Of a stretch of DNA of 43,536 nt, positions 7,533 through 15,845 are shown piece by piece. The translations under genes and the position numbers were made by a program. Every line of letters starts with the position of its first letter. Positions within the stretch are counted from its first letter, which is position 1. The notes below the pieces were generated by a model. That model was given only the letters and a program-made list of their open reading frames with translations, was not told the DNA's origin and searched no databases. Source of the DNA: Candidatus Cloacimonadota bacterium (GTDB lineage: Bacteria > Cloacimonadota > Cloacimonadia > Cloacimonadales > Cloacimonadaceae); NCBI GenBank assembly GCA_023228125.1, contig JALOBT010000021.1, positions 1 to 43,536 of the forward strand, given 5' to 3'.

Positions 7533-8174
7533 TCACTTTATTTTCTTTACCAAAGGGACAAAAGCGCAGGGATAATCCTGGCGGATCTTGAGCGTTCCCT
7601 CTTCGCGTACTATAATATGCAAAATTTGGGAGATATTGCCCCCAACCGGCAGCACCATGATGCCACCCTCGGCCAATTGATCACAGAGCCGGGGCGGGAC
7701 TTCTTCTGCGGCGGCCGAAACGATGATCTTATCAAATTCCTTGTAGGCTGGATAGGCTTTTTCCCAGCCGGCCCAGCCATCTCCGATGCGGAAATAGATA
7801 TTCTTAAATCCGGCAGCTCTAAGGATTTTCTGAGCACCCAGAGACAGGGAATCATGCAGTTCCACGGTGCAAAGCTCATCTGCGATGCTGGCCAAAAGCG
7901 CGCTCTGATATCCGCTTCCGGTGCCTATTTCCAAGACTCTGTCCGAAGGGCGCAATTTTAGTTCGCTCATCATAATAGCGATCATCGCAGGTTGTGAGAT
8001 AGTCTGTCCTGCTCTGATGGGCAAAGGCCGGTTGCGATAGGCATATTCTTTGAATTCTGGCAGCACATAGTCTTCACGAGGGATATCGCCAAAGGCAGAG
8101 AGTACAGCGGCATCCGTAATGCCTCCTGCCTTCAAGTCTTCCAACAGTCTCAGACGCTGATCTTCAAAGCGCAT
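7533..8174 (-). CDS. pcm: Protein-L-isoaspartate O-methyltransferase
   Basis: A 213-residue SAM-dependent methyltransferase of normal Pcm length. It repairs isoaspartyl residues in aged proteins in the cytoplasm. The PCMT signature is clear: IPREDYVLPE near residue 31, GQTISQP at 57-62, SAM motif I VLEIGTGSGYQ at 80-90, then DKIIVSAAA and LPVGG in the C-terminal half. Its start overlaps the end of surE by 11 bases. The surE-pcm order matches the well-known pairing in Proteobacteria, which supports both calls and translational coupling. Confidence 0.95.
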   Translation of the reverse strand: MRFEDQRLRLLEDLKAGGITDAAVLSAFGDIPREDYVLPEFKEYAYRNRPLPIRAGQTISQPAMIAIMMSELKLRPSDRVLEIGTGSGYQSALLASIADELCTVELHDSLSLGAQKILRAAGFKNIYFRIGDGWAGWEKAYPAYKEFDKIIVSAAAEEVPPRLCDQLAEGGIMVLPVGGNISQILHIIVREEGTLKIRQDYPCAFVPLVKKIK

Positions 8175-8946
8175 GGTTGAGTCTAAATTCCATCAGATTT
8201 CGCTGTTCGAGCCAGCTTAATATAGCCGGAAAAGCACTGGGCTTGGTAAGTTCAAATCCCAAGGGGGTGATGGAGATGTAGCCCTCGTTTACGGCTTCGG
8301 AATCAGTTCCGCTCTCAAAATCCCACTCCGGCTTATTTCCACCCACCCGGTAGGTAAAAGCATCTTCAGTTTCTTCTATAATCGTTACAAAATTGTAATA
8401 TCTTCTGTGCCCCGTCTGGGTGAGCCTTAGGCCTTTGACCTCTGGAGCGGGGATATTGGGGAAATTGATGTTCAAGACTTCGTTTGCTTTCAGCAAACCT
8501 GTGATGCCCTCTTCCAATAGCCTCATGAACCACTGGGTGGCAGAGGCAAAATCCTGATTCTGATAGGCGTTGATCGAGAGCGCAAGGGCTTTGTGCCCCA
8601 ACATTGCGGCTTCCACGGCACCTGCCACAGTGCCGGAATATAAGACATCCTCGCCCATATTCTGTCCGGCATTGATGCCCGAGACTACCAGATCAATCTT
8701 TTCGGTGATAATCTTTTGCAGTGCGATCACCACACAATCCACCGGAGTGCCGCTTATTGCCCATTCGTCTTCGCCGATCCTGACCGCGTGAATATCCTGG
8801 CGCAGGGTGATCGAGTGCGAGGCGGCTGAGCGTTCTCGATCTGGCGCTACCATTATTACCCGATGTCCCGCTTCTTTCAAAGCCTTTTGCAGAGAGCGAA
8901 TGCCCGCTGCAGCTATACCATCATCATTTACCAATAGGATTCTCAA
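8164..8946 (-). CDS. surE: 5'/3'-nucleotidase SurE
   Basis: A 260-residue SurE phosphatase, which dephosphorylates nucleoside monophosphates and survival-related phosphoesters in a metal-dependent way. The N-terminus MRILLVNDDG carries the metal-binding D8-D9. S40 lies in RERSAASHSIT, and the asparagine-rich ligand loop is SGINAGQNMGEDVLYSGTVAGA (about 89-110, given by its key residues N92 and N96). Length and motif order are standard. It is the second gene of the operon, 10 bases behind the small tail-anchored protein, and overlaps pcm. Confidence 0.97.
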   Translation of the reverse strand: MRILLVNDDGIAAAGIRSLQKALKEAGHRVIMVAPDRERSAASHSITLRQDIHAVRIGEDEWAISGTPVDCVVIALQKIITEKIDLVVSGINAGQNMGEDVLYSGTVAGAVEAAMLGHKALALSINAYQNQDFASATQWFMRLLEEGITGLLKANEVLNINFPNIPAPEVKGLRLTQTGHRRYYNFVTIIEETEDAFTYRVGGNKPEWDFESGTDSEAVNEGYISITPLGFELTKPSAFPAILSWLEQRNLMEFRLNHAL

Positions 8947-8956
8947 AATCTACTCC

Positions 8957-9316
8957 TTAGAAAATTAACCCTGGTTTCAAATAAACCAAGATCAGAAACA
9001 TGAAGATCAGCAGAGATATGAGGATGAAACCCATATTATCCTTAATGAACCTGAAAAAACTGCGATGTCCTCGCTTTTTCCGATAGCGGCCAGTCCTCTT
9101 TTGGGGAAAGATGCGAAAGGGAACTTTATGACGAACATGACGGTTCGATACTCCCCGCATACTCATCTGAGCCTCGGTAAGCCATTTTACATGGGATTTT
9201 TCATCCATATAAGGACGATAGCCCAGAGCTAAATAATGCTCTATCCTGGCTTGGCTGACTCCCTCAACTTCTTGCGGGTCAAGTTCTTTTACTATTTTAC
9301 TCTTCTTTGATCTCAT
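8957..9316 (-). CDS. Small basic protein with C-terminal membrane anchor
   Basis: A 119-residue protein that I do not recognise. The N-terminal 85 residues are charged and rich in Lys/Arg (for example RTGRYRKKRGHRSF). Residues about 92-115 form one hydrophobic helix (MGFILISLLIFMFLILVYL), so it looks tail-anchored with its bulk in the cytoplasm. The frame is open further upstream to an ATG at 9379, but a good promoter lies inside that extension (9335-9364) and an AAGG site precedes 9316, so 9316 is chosen. It is the first gene of the surE-pcm operon. Confidence 0.7.
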   Translation of the reverse strand: MRSKKSKIVKELDPQEVEGVSQARIEHYLALGYRPYMDEKSHVKWLTEAQMSMRGVSNRHVRHKVPFRIFPQKRTGRYRKKRGHRSFFRFIKDNMGFILISLLIFMFLILVYLKPGLIF

Positions 9317-9334
9317 TTCATATACCTTATTTTG

Positions 9335-9364
9335 TTTATACTTTAAAAGCAGACTATTTGTCAA
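9335..9364 (-). promoter_or_regulatory. Promoter of the surE-pcm operon
   Basis: On the minus strand TTGACA (9359-9364) is followed, after 18 bases, by TATAAA (9335-9340). Initiation would occur about a dozen bases before the 9316 start, which decides between the two possible starts of the first gene. Confidence 0.65.
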
Positions 9365-9499
9365 GCTGAATTTTGACACAGATGGCAGAAGGGACTGGGA
9401 AACTGTTCAATCCCACAAGCACACGCGTGGTTTGCTTATATTGCAGGGGCCTTGGGCATAAGGCTGGAAGACACCCCGTTGATCATAACACGAGCATTA

Positions 9500-9518
9500 G
9501 GGCTTTCACCCAAAGCCC
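9500..9518. other. Intergenic hairpin without T-tract
   Basis: GGGCTTT (9500-9506) and AAAGCCC (9512-9518) form a perfect 7-bp stem with a 5-base loop. No T-run follows on either strand, so it is not a standard terminator. The rest of 9365-9553 shows nothing I can identify. Confidence 0.4.
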
Positions 9519-9554
9519 CTACATAGTTCAATTCAGTCTACAAAAATCCACAAT

Positions 9555-9588
9555 AAAAAAGAGCGATGCAGCTTTTGCCACATCGCTC
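9555..9588 (-). terminator. Intrinsic terminator of the MscS-DUF3078 transcript
   Basis: Read on the minus strand, GAGCGATG and CATCGCTC form an 8-bp stem (9561-9588) followed by six T (9555-9560). It lies just after the stop of the DUF3078 gene. Confidence 0.9.
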
Positions 9589-9610
9589 AATAAATGACTA
9601 AGTGTATAGT

Positions 9611-10477
9611 TTAGAAGAAGCTGTGACTCAGGCCCAGCCCGATCATTTCTTTCCATTGCAGTTCGCTGACTTGCTCTTTGTCGTAGCGAAGTTCGAAGAT
9701 CAGGTTTGCACTTACCATGCCGAAGAGTTTGGTGCTGATAACGTTGTCCCAGATCATATCAAGTGATTTCCAGTCTTCGTTCAGATCATCAGATTTGGAA
9801 TTGAAGATGGCCTGATACAATTGCAGGCGGCTACGGACATCCATTTCGAGGGGCATCTTCACCTTCCTGGTGTATTCAGAGACCATTTCCAGACCGCCGT
9901 CCACGGTAGTTTGGGTTTCTTTTTCTGTGGCAATGAGCACATCGCGATCAATGTTTTCACGGAAGGCAGCACCCAAACGAGCGGTGAGGAGCTGATGTTC
10001 TTCATCAATGAAGCTACGAATGACACCAGCAGTTTCGGTAAAGAGCATGGGGTTCACCAGGCGGGTTTCGGGCTGGGAAAGATCCAGGAATTGGGATTCA
10101 AAGCGTCCGGCCAGGAAAGGATCTACCCAGGCATTAGTGGTGAAACGGAGCATCGATTCCAGATCGATCTTATCGGTGGTTTTCTCGGGTTTTTCCCAAT
10201 ACTTATCTTTGCTTACTTCATCGGTCTTTTGATTGTGAGTCTGGCCGAAGGCGAGCTTGAGGGTGTTCTTGTTTAGCAGCCAGTCTGCAAGCTGTTTTTC
10301 TGCGGTGGTGGTGGAATTTGCCACCCAGGTGATATTGCTGAGTTCTGTGCCTGCCCAATTATCGCTAAAGGCGCTTTGGGAAAGGGTCATGGACATATTC
10401 GAATCCAGTTTCCAGGTCTGTGCAGGCAGAATGGTAAATGCTGCCAGGATCATAATGATGATGAGTGTTTGCTTCAT
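9611..10477 (-). CDS. DUF3078-type outer-membrane protein
   Basis: A 288-residue exported protein with a signal peptide at residues 1-19 (LIIIMILAAFTILPA-Q). The start of the mature part, TWKLDSNMSMTLSQSAFSDNWAG, has the pattern W-x(5)-S-x3-L-SQ-x2-F-x-NWAG-x2 seen in DUF3078 proteins of Bacteroidota. The rest alternates hydrophobic and polar residues, as in an outer-membrane beta-barrel, and ends in FF, a usual C-terminal barrel signal. Function is unknown. AGGAG precedes the ATG. It lies 15 bases behind the mscS-like gene on the same strand and ends at a strong terminator, so the two probably form one transcript. Confidence 0.75.
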   Translation of the reverse strand: MKQTLIIIMILAAFTILPAQTWKLDSNMSMTLSQSAFSDNWAGTELSNITWVANSTTTAEKQLADWLLNKNTLKLAFGQTHNQKTDEVSKDKYWEKPEKTTDKIDLESMLRFTTNAWVDPFLAGRFESQFLDLSQPETRLVNPMLFTETAGVIRSFIDEEHQLLTARLGAAFRENIDRDVLIATEKETQTTVDGGLEMVSEYTRKVKMPLEMDVRSRLQLYQAIFNSKSDDLNEDWKSLDMIWDNVISTKLFGMVSANLIFELRYDKEQVSELQWKEMIGLGLSHSFF

Positions 10478-10492
10478 GTTTTCTCCTATTAA

Positions 10493-11275
10493 TTAAGCCC
10501 AGATACCATTTGCGGTAAGGGCAAGTTTTACTGTTTCTACGAGTCTGGCACGCACGGTGCCATAGTCAGCATTTTTCACATGGACATTGAGTCCAAAGAC
10601 TATTGCTGCGGCATTGGCATCGGTGAGCACTATGCTGGGTGGGGGATCTTTGAGGGCGCCGGCTTCGTTTGCTATCACAGCCAGCAGGGTATCGCGTACG
10701 GCTGAGACATCTGCGGTTCCAGGCACACTCACGCTGATCTCTACTCTGCGGGTAGGCATGGCAGAGAAGTTTGTGATGGTGTCGTTTGAGAGTTTACCAT
10801 TGGGTATCATGACCTTGCGATTGTCACTGGCCAGGATGATGGTTTGGAAGATGCCGATATCATGTACGATGCCGGTTATTCCGCCTGCGATCACGCTGTC
10901 ACCAATGCGGAAAGGCTTGAAGATCATCAGCATCACACCGGAGCTGAAATTGCCCAAGGTCCCCTGCAAAGCCATACCGATTGCCAAGGTGGCAGCACCG
11001 AGGATAGCTATGAACGATGTGGTCTGCACACCCAAACGCGCAACTGCGGCCAGGATCACGAAGATTAGGATTACGCCATAGGCAATGTTTCCAAAGAACT
11101 GTACTATATTAGAGTCCAGTTTCGATTTTGACAAGACCTTTTTTAAGACCTTGGTCAAGGTTTTGGCTACCCATTTGCCCACGATAAAGATAACTAACGC
11201 TACTAACAGTTTCCCACCAAAAGTGAGGACTAATGCTGGTAGCTTTGCGATCAAAGCATTTACTTGATCCATCAT
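10493..11275 (-). CDS. mscS: MscS-family mechanosensitive channel
   Basis: A 260-residue small-conductance mechanosensitive channel subunit, close to E. coli MscS in length (286). It has TM helices near residues 15-38 and 62-85. The pore helix TM3 is AILGAATLAIGMALQGTLGN, with the Gly/Ala packing pattern, followed by the FSSGVMLMIFKPFRIGD beta-domain signature. The cytosolic beta and alpha/beta domains follow (GIFQTIILASDNRKVMIPNGKLSN-type sequence). It should gate under membrane tension and release solutes on hypo-osmotic shock. GGGGAG lies just ahead of ATG-ATG at 11275/11272, so a longer frame to 11320 is rejected. It is transcribed with the DUF3078 barrel. Confidence 0.93.
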   Translation of the reverse strand: MMDQVNALIAKLPALVLTFGGKLLVALVIFIVGKWVAKTLTKVLKKVLSKSKLDSNIVQFFGNIAYGVILIFVILAAVARLGVQTTSFIAILGAATLAIGMALQGTLGNFSSGVMLMIFKPFRIGDSVIAGGITGIVHDIGIFQTIILASDNRKVMIPNGKLSNDTITNFSAMPTRRVEISVSVPGTADVSAVRDTLLAVIANEAGALKDPPPSIVLTDANAAAIVFGLNVHVKNADYGTVRARLVETVKLALTANGIWA

Positions 11276-11441
11276 ATTTTTACTCCCCTTTTTTAAACTC
11301 GAACCCGCTCCTGTCACCAAAAATCTAAGCGGATTGATGCTATGACTATTAGTTTATTCCAAAAATCTCGACATGCAAATTATTTCTTTTTATGCAGAAT
11401 AGTTATTGCTACAGACCCAAAAGAGTTGTCTTCTGTTTTGA

Positions 11442-11459
11442 GTCCTTTATTCTCAGGAC
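11442..11459 (-). terminator. Weak hairpin downstream of ygiQ
   Basis: GTCCT (11442-11446) and AGGAC (11455-11459) form a short stem 10 bases past the ygiQ stop. There is no T-run, so termination here is doubtful. The remaining spacer to mscS (11276-11441) shows no gene. Confidence 0.3.
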
Positions 11460-11468
11460 AGTTCTTGA

Positions 11469-13154
11469 TCACTTAGTCTTTTTGCGAAGGTCTCTTGTTT
11501 GTCTTTGCTGTGGCCTTTGGGGACTACCCAGGATCAGCTCTTTCTGTTTGCGAACCTCTCCTGGAGAGGGGACAGGGATTGGCGTCCCCAGATCAAAATT
11601 CAGCCCGGTATAATACATGCAGGTGCTGATCGTCATTGGCGTGGGGGTAAATTCTTGCACTTGCTCCACCTTGATATTGTTGCGCTGAAGCCAGTTTTTC
11701 AGATGCAGGGCATCCTCAGAGGTGGTGCCGGGATGACCGATGATGATATAAGGAATGATCTGTCGCTTGATTCCGGCTTTATTGACTTCGGCAAAATACT
11801 GTTTGGCAAAGTCTTCAAAGCGCGCAATCGAGGGTTTGCCCATTAGTTTCAAGACACTGTCAGAGCTGTGTTCTGGGGCCAGTTTCAGCCGGCCTCCGGT
11901 GTATTTTTGGGCGATGGCAGAGATATAGCGGCGATTTCCCAAAGCCATATCATGGCGGATTCCGCTGGCCACAAAGACGTGCTTGACCTTGGGCAGTGCT
12001 GCAACGGCATCCAGCAGGCGGATCTGGACATCGTGATCAAAGCTGAGATTGGGGCAGATCTGGGGAAAGAGGCAAGACCTTCTCTTGCAGCTATCAGGGA
12101 AGCCCAAACGGCATTTGCTATCATACATATTGGCACTGGGACCGCCGAGGTCTGAGATCACCCCTGGCAGCTTTTTCGCTTCTGAGAGGATGGACTGCGC
12201 CGAGCGGGATTGGATCTTGCGTCCCTGATGAATCGCAATCGCACAGAAATTGCAACCGCCGTAACAGCCCCGGTGGGAAGTGATGCTTTGGCGGATCTGC
12301 TCCCAAGCGGGAATATTGTGTCCGGCATAGCGGGGATGTGGGGCGCGCATATAGGGAAGCTGGTAAATCTTGTCCATCTCGCTGGTAGTCAAGGGTTCAG
12401 CCGGAGGATTGTGTTTGATATAACGGCCACCGTTTAATTGATAGAGGGCAGTAGTTTGCACATTTTCATAAAAGAGACGGTTCATTTGGTGAAAAGTGAG
12501 TTTGTTTTTGCAGAGCTCGGCATCCGGCAGCAGGGTGCCATCCGGCTTTGACACGTAGCACACGGTAGATAAAATATCTGTCAATTCGCTGATCTTAATG
12601 CCGGCCTTCAAGGCTTCTGCCACTTCAAGGATGGGCTTTTCCGCCATCCCGTAGATCAGCAGATCTGCCTTGCTATCTGCCAGGATGCTATTGCGTACTT
12701 TGTCTTGCCAAAAGTCATAATGGGCAATCCGGCGCAGGGAAGCTTCTATGCCTCCGATGATTACCGGCGTACCCTTAAAGAGCCTGCGGACAATATTGGT
12801 GTAGATCATCACAGCGCGGTCGGGACGCTTTCCGCTTTGGCCATCTGGAGAATAGGCGTCATCATTACGCTTTTTGCGTTGAGCCGTATAGTGATTCACC
12901 ATAGAATCCATATTTCCGCTGCTGATGCCGAAAAAGAGCCGGGGACGTCCCAAAACCAGAAAATCTTCGTTTTTGCTCCAATCCGGCTGAGCGATGATTC
13001 CCACCCGGAATCCGGCGGATTCCAAGAGCCTGCCCAAGAGGGCGGTGCCAAAGGAGGGATGATCTATATAGGCATCTCCGCTGATGAGGATGATATCAAG
13101 CTCTGGCAGACCCAGAGCCTGCAGCTCAGCTTTGTTTGTAGGTAAAAAGGGCAT
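11469..13154 (-). CDS. ygiQ: YgiQ-family radical SAM protein
   Basis: A 561-residue protein of the YgiQ (UPF0313) family. The N-terminal segment LPELDIILISGDAYIDHPSFGTALLGRLLE is diagnostic (key residues DAYVDHPSFG-like). It is followed by KGTPVIIGGIEASLRRIAHYDFW. The radical SAM [4Fe-4S] site is the C-x3-C-x2-C of RGCYGGCNFCAI at about residues 292-299. The family is common but its substrate is unknown. It is shorter than the E. coli protein (about 739 residues) and lacks most of the C-terminal extension. The start at 13154 has only a weak GAG ahead of it and lies 10 bases after the T-run of the csp terminator, so expression may rely on read-through. No alternative start has a better ribosome site. 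Confidence 0.93.
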   Translation of the reverse strand: MPFLPTNKAELQALGLPELDIILISGDAYIDHPSFGTALLGRLLESAGFRVGIIAQPDWSKNEDFLVLGRPRLFFGISSGNMDSMVNHYTAQRKKRNDDAYSPDGQSGKRPDRAVMIYTNIVRRLFKGTPVIIGGIEASLRRIAHYDFWQDKVRNSILADSKADLLIYGMAEKPILEVAEALKAGIKISELTDILSTVCYVSKPDGTLLPDAELCKNKLTFHQMNRLFYENVQTTALYQLNGGRYIKHNPPAEPLTTSEMDKIYQLPYMRAPHPRYAGHNIPAWEQIRQSITSHRGCYGGCNFCAIAIHQGRKIQSRSAQSILSEAKKLPGVISDLGGPSANMYDSKCRLGFPDSCKRRSCLFPQICPNLSFDHDVQIRLLDAVAALPKVKHVFVASGIRHDMALGNRRYISAIAQKYTGGRLKLAPEHSSDSVLKLMGKPSIARFEDFAKQYFAEVNKAGIKRQIIPYIIIGHPGTTSEDALHLKNWLQRNNIKVEQVQEFTPTPMTISTCMYYTGLNFDLGTPIPVPSPGEVRKQKELILGSPQRPQQRQTRDLRKKTK

Positions 13155-13163
13155 TGCTAACTC

Positions 13164-13192
13164 AAAAAAAGATGGGCGCTATGAAAGCGCCC
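13164..13192 (-). terminator. Intrinsic terminator of the cold-shock gene
   Basis: GGGCGCT (13174-13180) and AGCGCCC (13186-13192) form a GC-rich 7-bp stem with a 5-base loop. On the minus strand it is followed by a T-run (13164-13170). Confidence 0.9.
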
Positions 13193-13212
13193 AATTCAGG
13201 TGAGAGGATACT

Positions 13213-13425
13213 TCAAGGATTTATCCTGATGATATTGATCGCCTGGACGCCCTTTTCGGTTTCCATAAGATCAAAGGTGACGAGTTCATCCTGCTCGAGA
13301 ACTTTGAGTTCCCGAGGTGAATTTGTCACGATGGATTTCCAATGTACAAAGTACTCTTTGTTGTCTTCGGTAATAATAAAGCCATAGCCTTTATTTTTAT
13401 TAAACCACTTCACTTTTCCATTCAT
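13213..13425 (-). CDS. Cold-shock-domain protein
   Basis: A 70-residue single cold-shock domain, an RNA/ssDNA-binding OB fold. RNP1 is KGYGFI (residues 12-17) and RNP2 is the FVHW region (about 26-29). The usual FVHFS is FVHWKS here, a conservative change of an aromatic binding residue. MNGKVKWFN at the start and AINI near the end are typical. It probably acts as an RNA chaperone. GAGG precedes the ATG. It has its own promoter and a strong terminator, and ygiQ lies downstream. Confidence 0.96.
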   Translation of the reverse strand: MNGKVKWFNKNKGYGFIITEDNKEYFVHWKSIVTNSPRELKVLEQDELVTFDLMETEKGVQAINIIRINP

Positions 13426-13453
13426 AATTACCTCTTTTTTATCACTTGGCCCA

Positions 13454-13481
13454 ATAATATAAAATGGCTATTTTCCGTCAA
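13454..13481 (-). promoter_or_regulatory. Promoter of the cold-shock gene
   Basis: On the minus strand TTGACG (13476-13481) is followed, after 16 bases, by TATTAT (13454-13459). This gives a leader of about 20 bases before the start codon, much shorter than the long leaders of E. coli cspA. Confidence 0.6.
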
Positions 13482-13541
13482 TATAAATATTAGTCCGAGC
13501 TTGAAAGCATTCAAGTAGTTTAAAGGAATCTGATATTTATG

Positions 13542-13569
13542 TTGACGATAACAGGGCTTCATCTACAAT
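13542..13569 (+). promoter_or_regulatory. Promoter of the response-regulator/ddl operon
   Basis: TTGACG (13542-13547), a 16-base spacer and TACAAT (13564-13569) lie about 40 bases ahead of the response-regulator start. It is arranged back to back with the csp promoter, with about 60 bases between the two -35 boxes. Confidence 0.6.
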
Positions 13570-13607
13570 GCCTCTAACTGTAAATAAACAAAAAGCGAGG
13601 TAGGCCA

Positions 13608-13970
13608 ATGGAGGCCAGAATTCTACTTGTCGATGATGACCGATTGCTCAGAGAAGTGATCTCGGAGTATCTGGTGCTTAATGGTTATAATGTTGATATG
13701 GCAGAAGATGCTACCCATGCCTTGACGAAGTTTCAACCTGGCCGTTATGAATTGGCCTTGATTGATCTGGTTCTCCCAGGCATGAACGGTTTGGAGCTGA
13801 TGCAGACTTTGGTGGCGCAGGATTCAGAAATCTTCTGTCTGATCATGACAGGTTATCCCACCATAGACAGCGCTTACAAATCCATGGTCGAAGGTGCGTC
13901 GGATTATATCATCAAACCTTTCCAGCTCAGTGAATTGCTCTCGGCTATTCAGCAGCATTTGGAGCCATGA
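13608..13970 (+). CDS. Receiver-only response regulator
   Basis: A 120-residue stand-alone CheY-like receiver domain. The acidic triad is D9-D10-D11 (LLVDDD), the phospho-acceptor is D53 (LIDLVLPG), T81 is the switch Thr (MTGYP) and K103 is the invariant lysine (IIKPF). There is no output domain, so it must signal by protein contact, as CheY or Spo0F do. No histidine kinase is in the window. GAGG precedes the ATG. Its stop overlaps the start of the acyltransferase (ATGA), so the two are translationally coupled. It is the first gene of the envelope operon. Confidence 0.95.
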   Translation: MEARILLVDDDRLLREVISEYLVLNGYNVDMAEDATHALTKFQPGRYELALIDLVLPGMNGLELMQTLVAQDSEIFCLIMTGYPTIDSAYKSMVEGASDYIIKPFQLSELLSAIQQHLEP

Positions 13971-14881
13971 GATATCAGATAGAGCTGTTGGATATTTCCT
14001 CTGACGGGTTCAGGAAACTACCAGGTAGATACTCCTTTTGGCATGATCCTGGCTTTATGGCTGCTCTTGCCGATCTGCATTCGGTTCGTCCTCTGCAATT
14101 GCAGGTCCACAAAGGTGAAGAATTGCTGGCGATCTTGCCTTTGTATGAACGCCGGAAAATGGGCTTGAAAGCCTTGGTGGCACCATCCGGAACTTATTAT
14201 CAGGGTATCAATTTTGCTTTTGAAAAGGATAGTAATCCTTCTCGTATAACGATACAGACCACCGAGATTTGCGCTGATATTGCCAGCTTTCTGGCCAAAC
14301 AGTATAAGTGGATCAATTTCAGGTTAAACCCTGATAACAGGGACGTGCGAGGCTTTGGCTGGGCAGGATATAAGGTGGCTCCGCTTTATACTTTTCGCCA
14401 GTTTATCGGCACAGAGCTCTGCATTTTGCCCGATGAACGCAAGAAGATGCGGCAGGCGGAGAAGCAGGGTATGGCTTTGGTAGAAGAATTTAATCTGGAC
14501 GCCTTTTTGAGTCTGCAAAAGGATCTGGAAGACAGGAAGCAACACCGTTTGGGCATTCCTCATGCCAAGCTGAAAGACTTCTTTACCCGGCTATATGAAC
14601 TGGGACTGTTGAAACAATTCAACATATATCAAGATTCTCAGGTCGTAAGTTCGAATATTTTGTATTACGATGAGGGGGAAGTCGCTTATACTGTCAATCT
14701 GGCAACAGCATCGGAAGCTATGCGTCAAGGTGCTGCGGTTTATCATAGTCTGGCTTTGGCTGGACACTTACCAGAAAACATTAAAATTCTGGATTTTTGT
14801 GGCGCAAATATCAAGGAAGTAGCCAGATTCAAGGCTGCTTTAGGCTTGGATTTGCAGAGCTTTTATTGTATAAGCCTATGA
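13967..14881 (+). CDS. FemAB/BioF2-like acyltransferase (GNAT fold)
   Basis: A 304-residue protein of the GNAT/FemAB-like superfamily. The order of elements fits the family: an early FWHDPGFMAAL segment (residues 24-34), LAILPLYERRKMGLKALVAPSG (about 48-69, key residues LPLYERR and PSG), and a C-terminal GNAT half. In that half, LSLQKDLEDRKQHRLGIPH precedes NILYYDEGEVAYTVNLA and ILDFCGANIKEVARFKAALG. That last segment resembles the D-F-x-G-x-N-x3-VARFK-x2-FG of BioF2/FemAB-type enzymes. Relatives add amino acids to peptidoglycan stems or acylate surface lipids. Coupling to a D-Ala-D-Ala ligase supports a cell-wall substrate, as inference. It has ATGA overlap with the response regulator and a gap of 10 bases to ddl. 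Confidence 0.7.
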   Translation: MRYQIELLDISSDGFRKLPGRYSFWHDPGFMAALADLHSVRPLQLQVHKGEELLAILPLYERRKMGLKALVAPSGTYYQGINFAFEKDSNPSRITIQTTEICADIASFLAKQYKWINFRLNPDNRDVRGFGWAGYKVAPLYTFRQFIGTELCILPDERKKMRQAEKQGMALVEEFNLDAFLSLQKDLEDRKQHRLGIPHAKLKDFFTRLYELGLLKQFNIYQDSQVVSSNILYYDEGEVAYTVNLATASEAMRQGAAVYHSLALAGHLPENIKILDFCGANIKEVARFKAALGLDLQSFYCISL

Positions 14882-14891
14882 AGAGAGTTTC

Positions 14892-15845
14892 ATGAAAAAG
14901 ATCCTTGTATTGAGAGGCGGGATTTCCAATGAACGGGAGATTTCCCTTATCACCGGTTCCGAGATTGTCAAAGCGCTGAAAGGCCTGGGTTATGAGGTCT
15001 GTGAGATAGACCCACTTGATTATCCCAAACTTCCTCAGCTACTGGTGGCAATCCAGCAGCAGCAAGCGGATATGGTTTTTAATGCCCTGCATGGTGGAGC
15101 CGGCGAAAACGGCATGTTGGCCGCAGCTCTTCAGATTGCTGGCATTCCCTTTACGGGATCAAAATACAAATCCTCTTGTCTGGCTATGGACAAATACGTT
15201 TCCAAGCTCATCGTGGCTGCCGAAGGAATCCCTTGCCCCCGTCATATCTTACTGCGAGCAAACCTTTTGGAAGACTACAATGATCCGAATGACTACATAG
15301 CTTTTGCGCATAAGCTGGGCCTGCCTTTGATCGTGAAGCCAAATGACTCCGGCAGCTCGGTGGGAATCAGCCTTGTGCATGATTTGAATGATCTCAAAGC
15401 TGCGGTAAACGATGCTTTCCAGCATTGCAGCAGCGTGCTTTTGGAAGAATACATTCCCGGTCGTGAACTCACGGTAAGCATTCTGGATGGTAAAGCTCTG
15501 CCGGTGGTGGAAATTAAGCCTTTGCAAGGCTGGTATGATTACCACAATAAATATACCCAAGGTCAGACCCAGTATCTCGCTCCGGCACCGATAGACGAAT
15601 CCACCGCCCACTTGGTACAATCCTATGCACTACGGGCCTTTCAAGCTCTATCCTGCTCAGTTTATGGCAGGGTGGATTTCCGCTTGAATGGTGAAAGCCC
15701 TTATTTCTTAGAAGTAAATACGCTGCCGGGCATGACGGCTTTGAGCCTGACTCCCATGGCAGCAAAAGTGGTAGGTCTTGCATTTACAGACTTATTAGAA
15801 CAAATAATCAAGAATTCATTATCCTACTATGAGGAGGAACGATGA
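14892..15845 (+). CDS. ddl: D-alanine--D-alanine ligase
   Basis: A 317-residue ATP-grasp enzyme that joins two D-Ala for the peptidoglycan precursor, in the cytoplasm. The N-terminal GGISNEREISLITG is the Ddl signature. FNALHGGAGENG follows near residue 63, FTGSKYKSSCLAMDK near 96, the ATP-grasp loop KPNDSGSSVGIS near 151, and the Mg-ligand region GRVDFRL...YFLEVNTLPGMT near 275-295. Length is standard for the family. D-Ala versus D-Lac specificity is not clear from sequence. Its stop overlaps the next start, and a strong GAGGAGG for that gene lies in its last codons. Confidence 0.96.
   Translation: MKKILVLRGGISNEREISLITGSEIVKALKGLGYEVCEIDPLDYPKLPQLLVAIQQQQADMVFNALHGGAGENGMLAAALQIAGIPFTGSKYKSSCLAMDKYVSKLIVAAEGIPCPRHILLRANLLEDYNDPNDYIAFAHKLGLPLIVKPNDSGSSVGISLVHDLNDLKAAVNDAFQHCSSVLLEEYIPGRELTVSILDGKALPVVEIKPLQGWYDYHNKYTQGQTQYLAPAPIDESTAHLVQSYALRAFQALSCSVYGRVDFRLNGESPYFLEVNTLPGMTALSLTPMAAKVVGLAFTDLLEQIIKNSLSYYEEER

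Noticed and set aside
9317..9379. N-terminal extension of the small tail-anchored protein to an ATG at 9379
   Set aside because: A good promoter (9335-9364) lies inside the extension, so the longer frame would not be transcribed from it.
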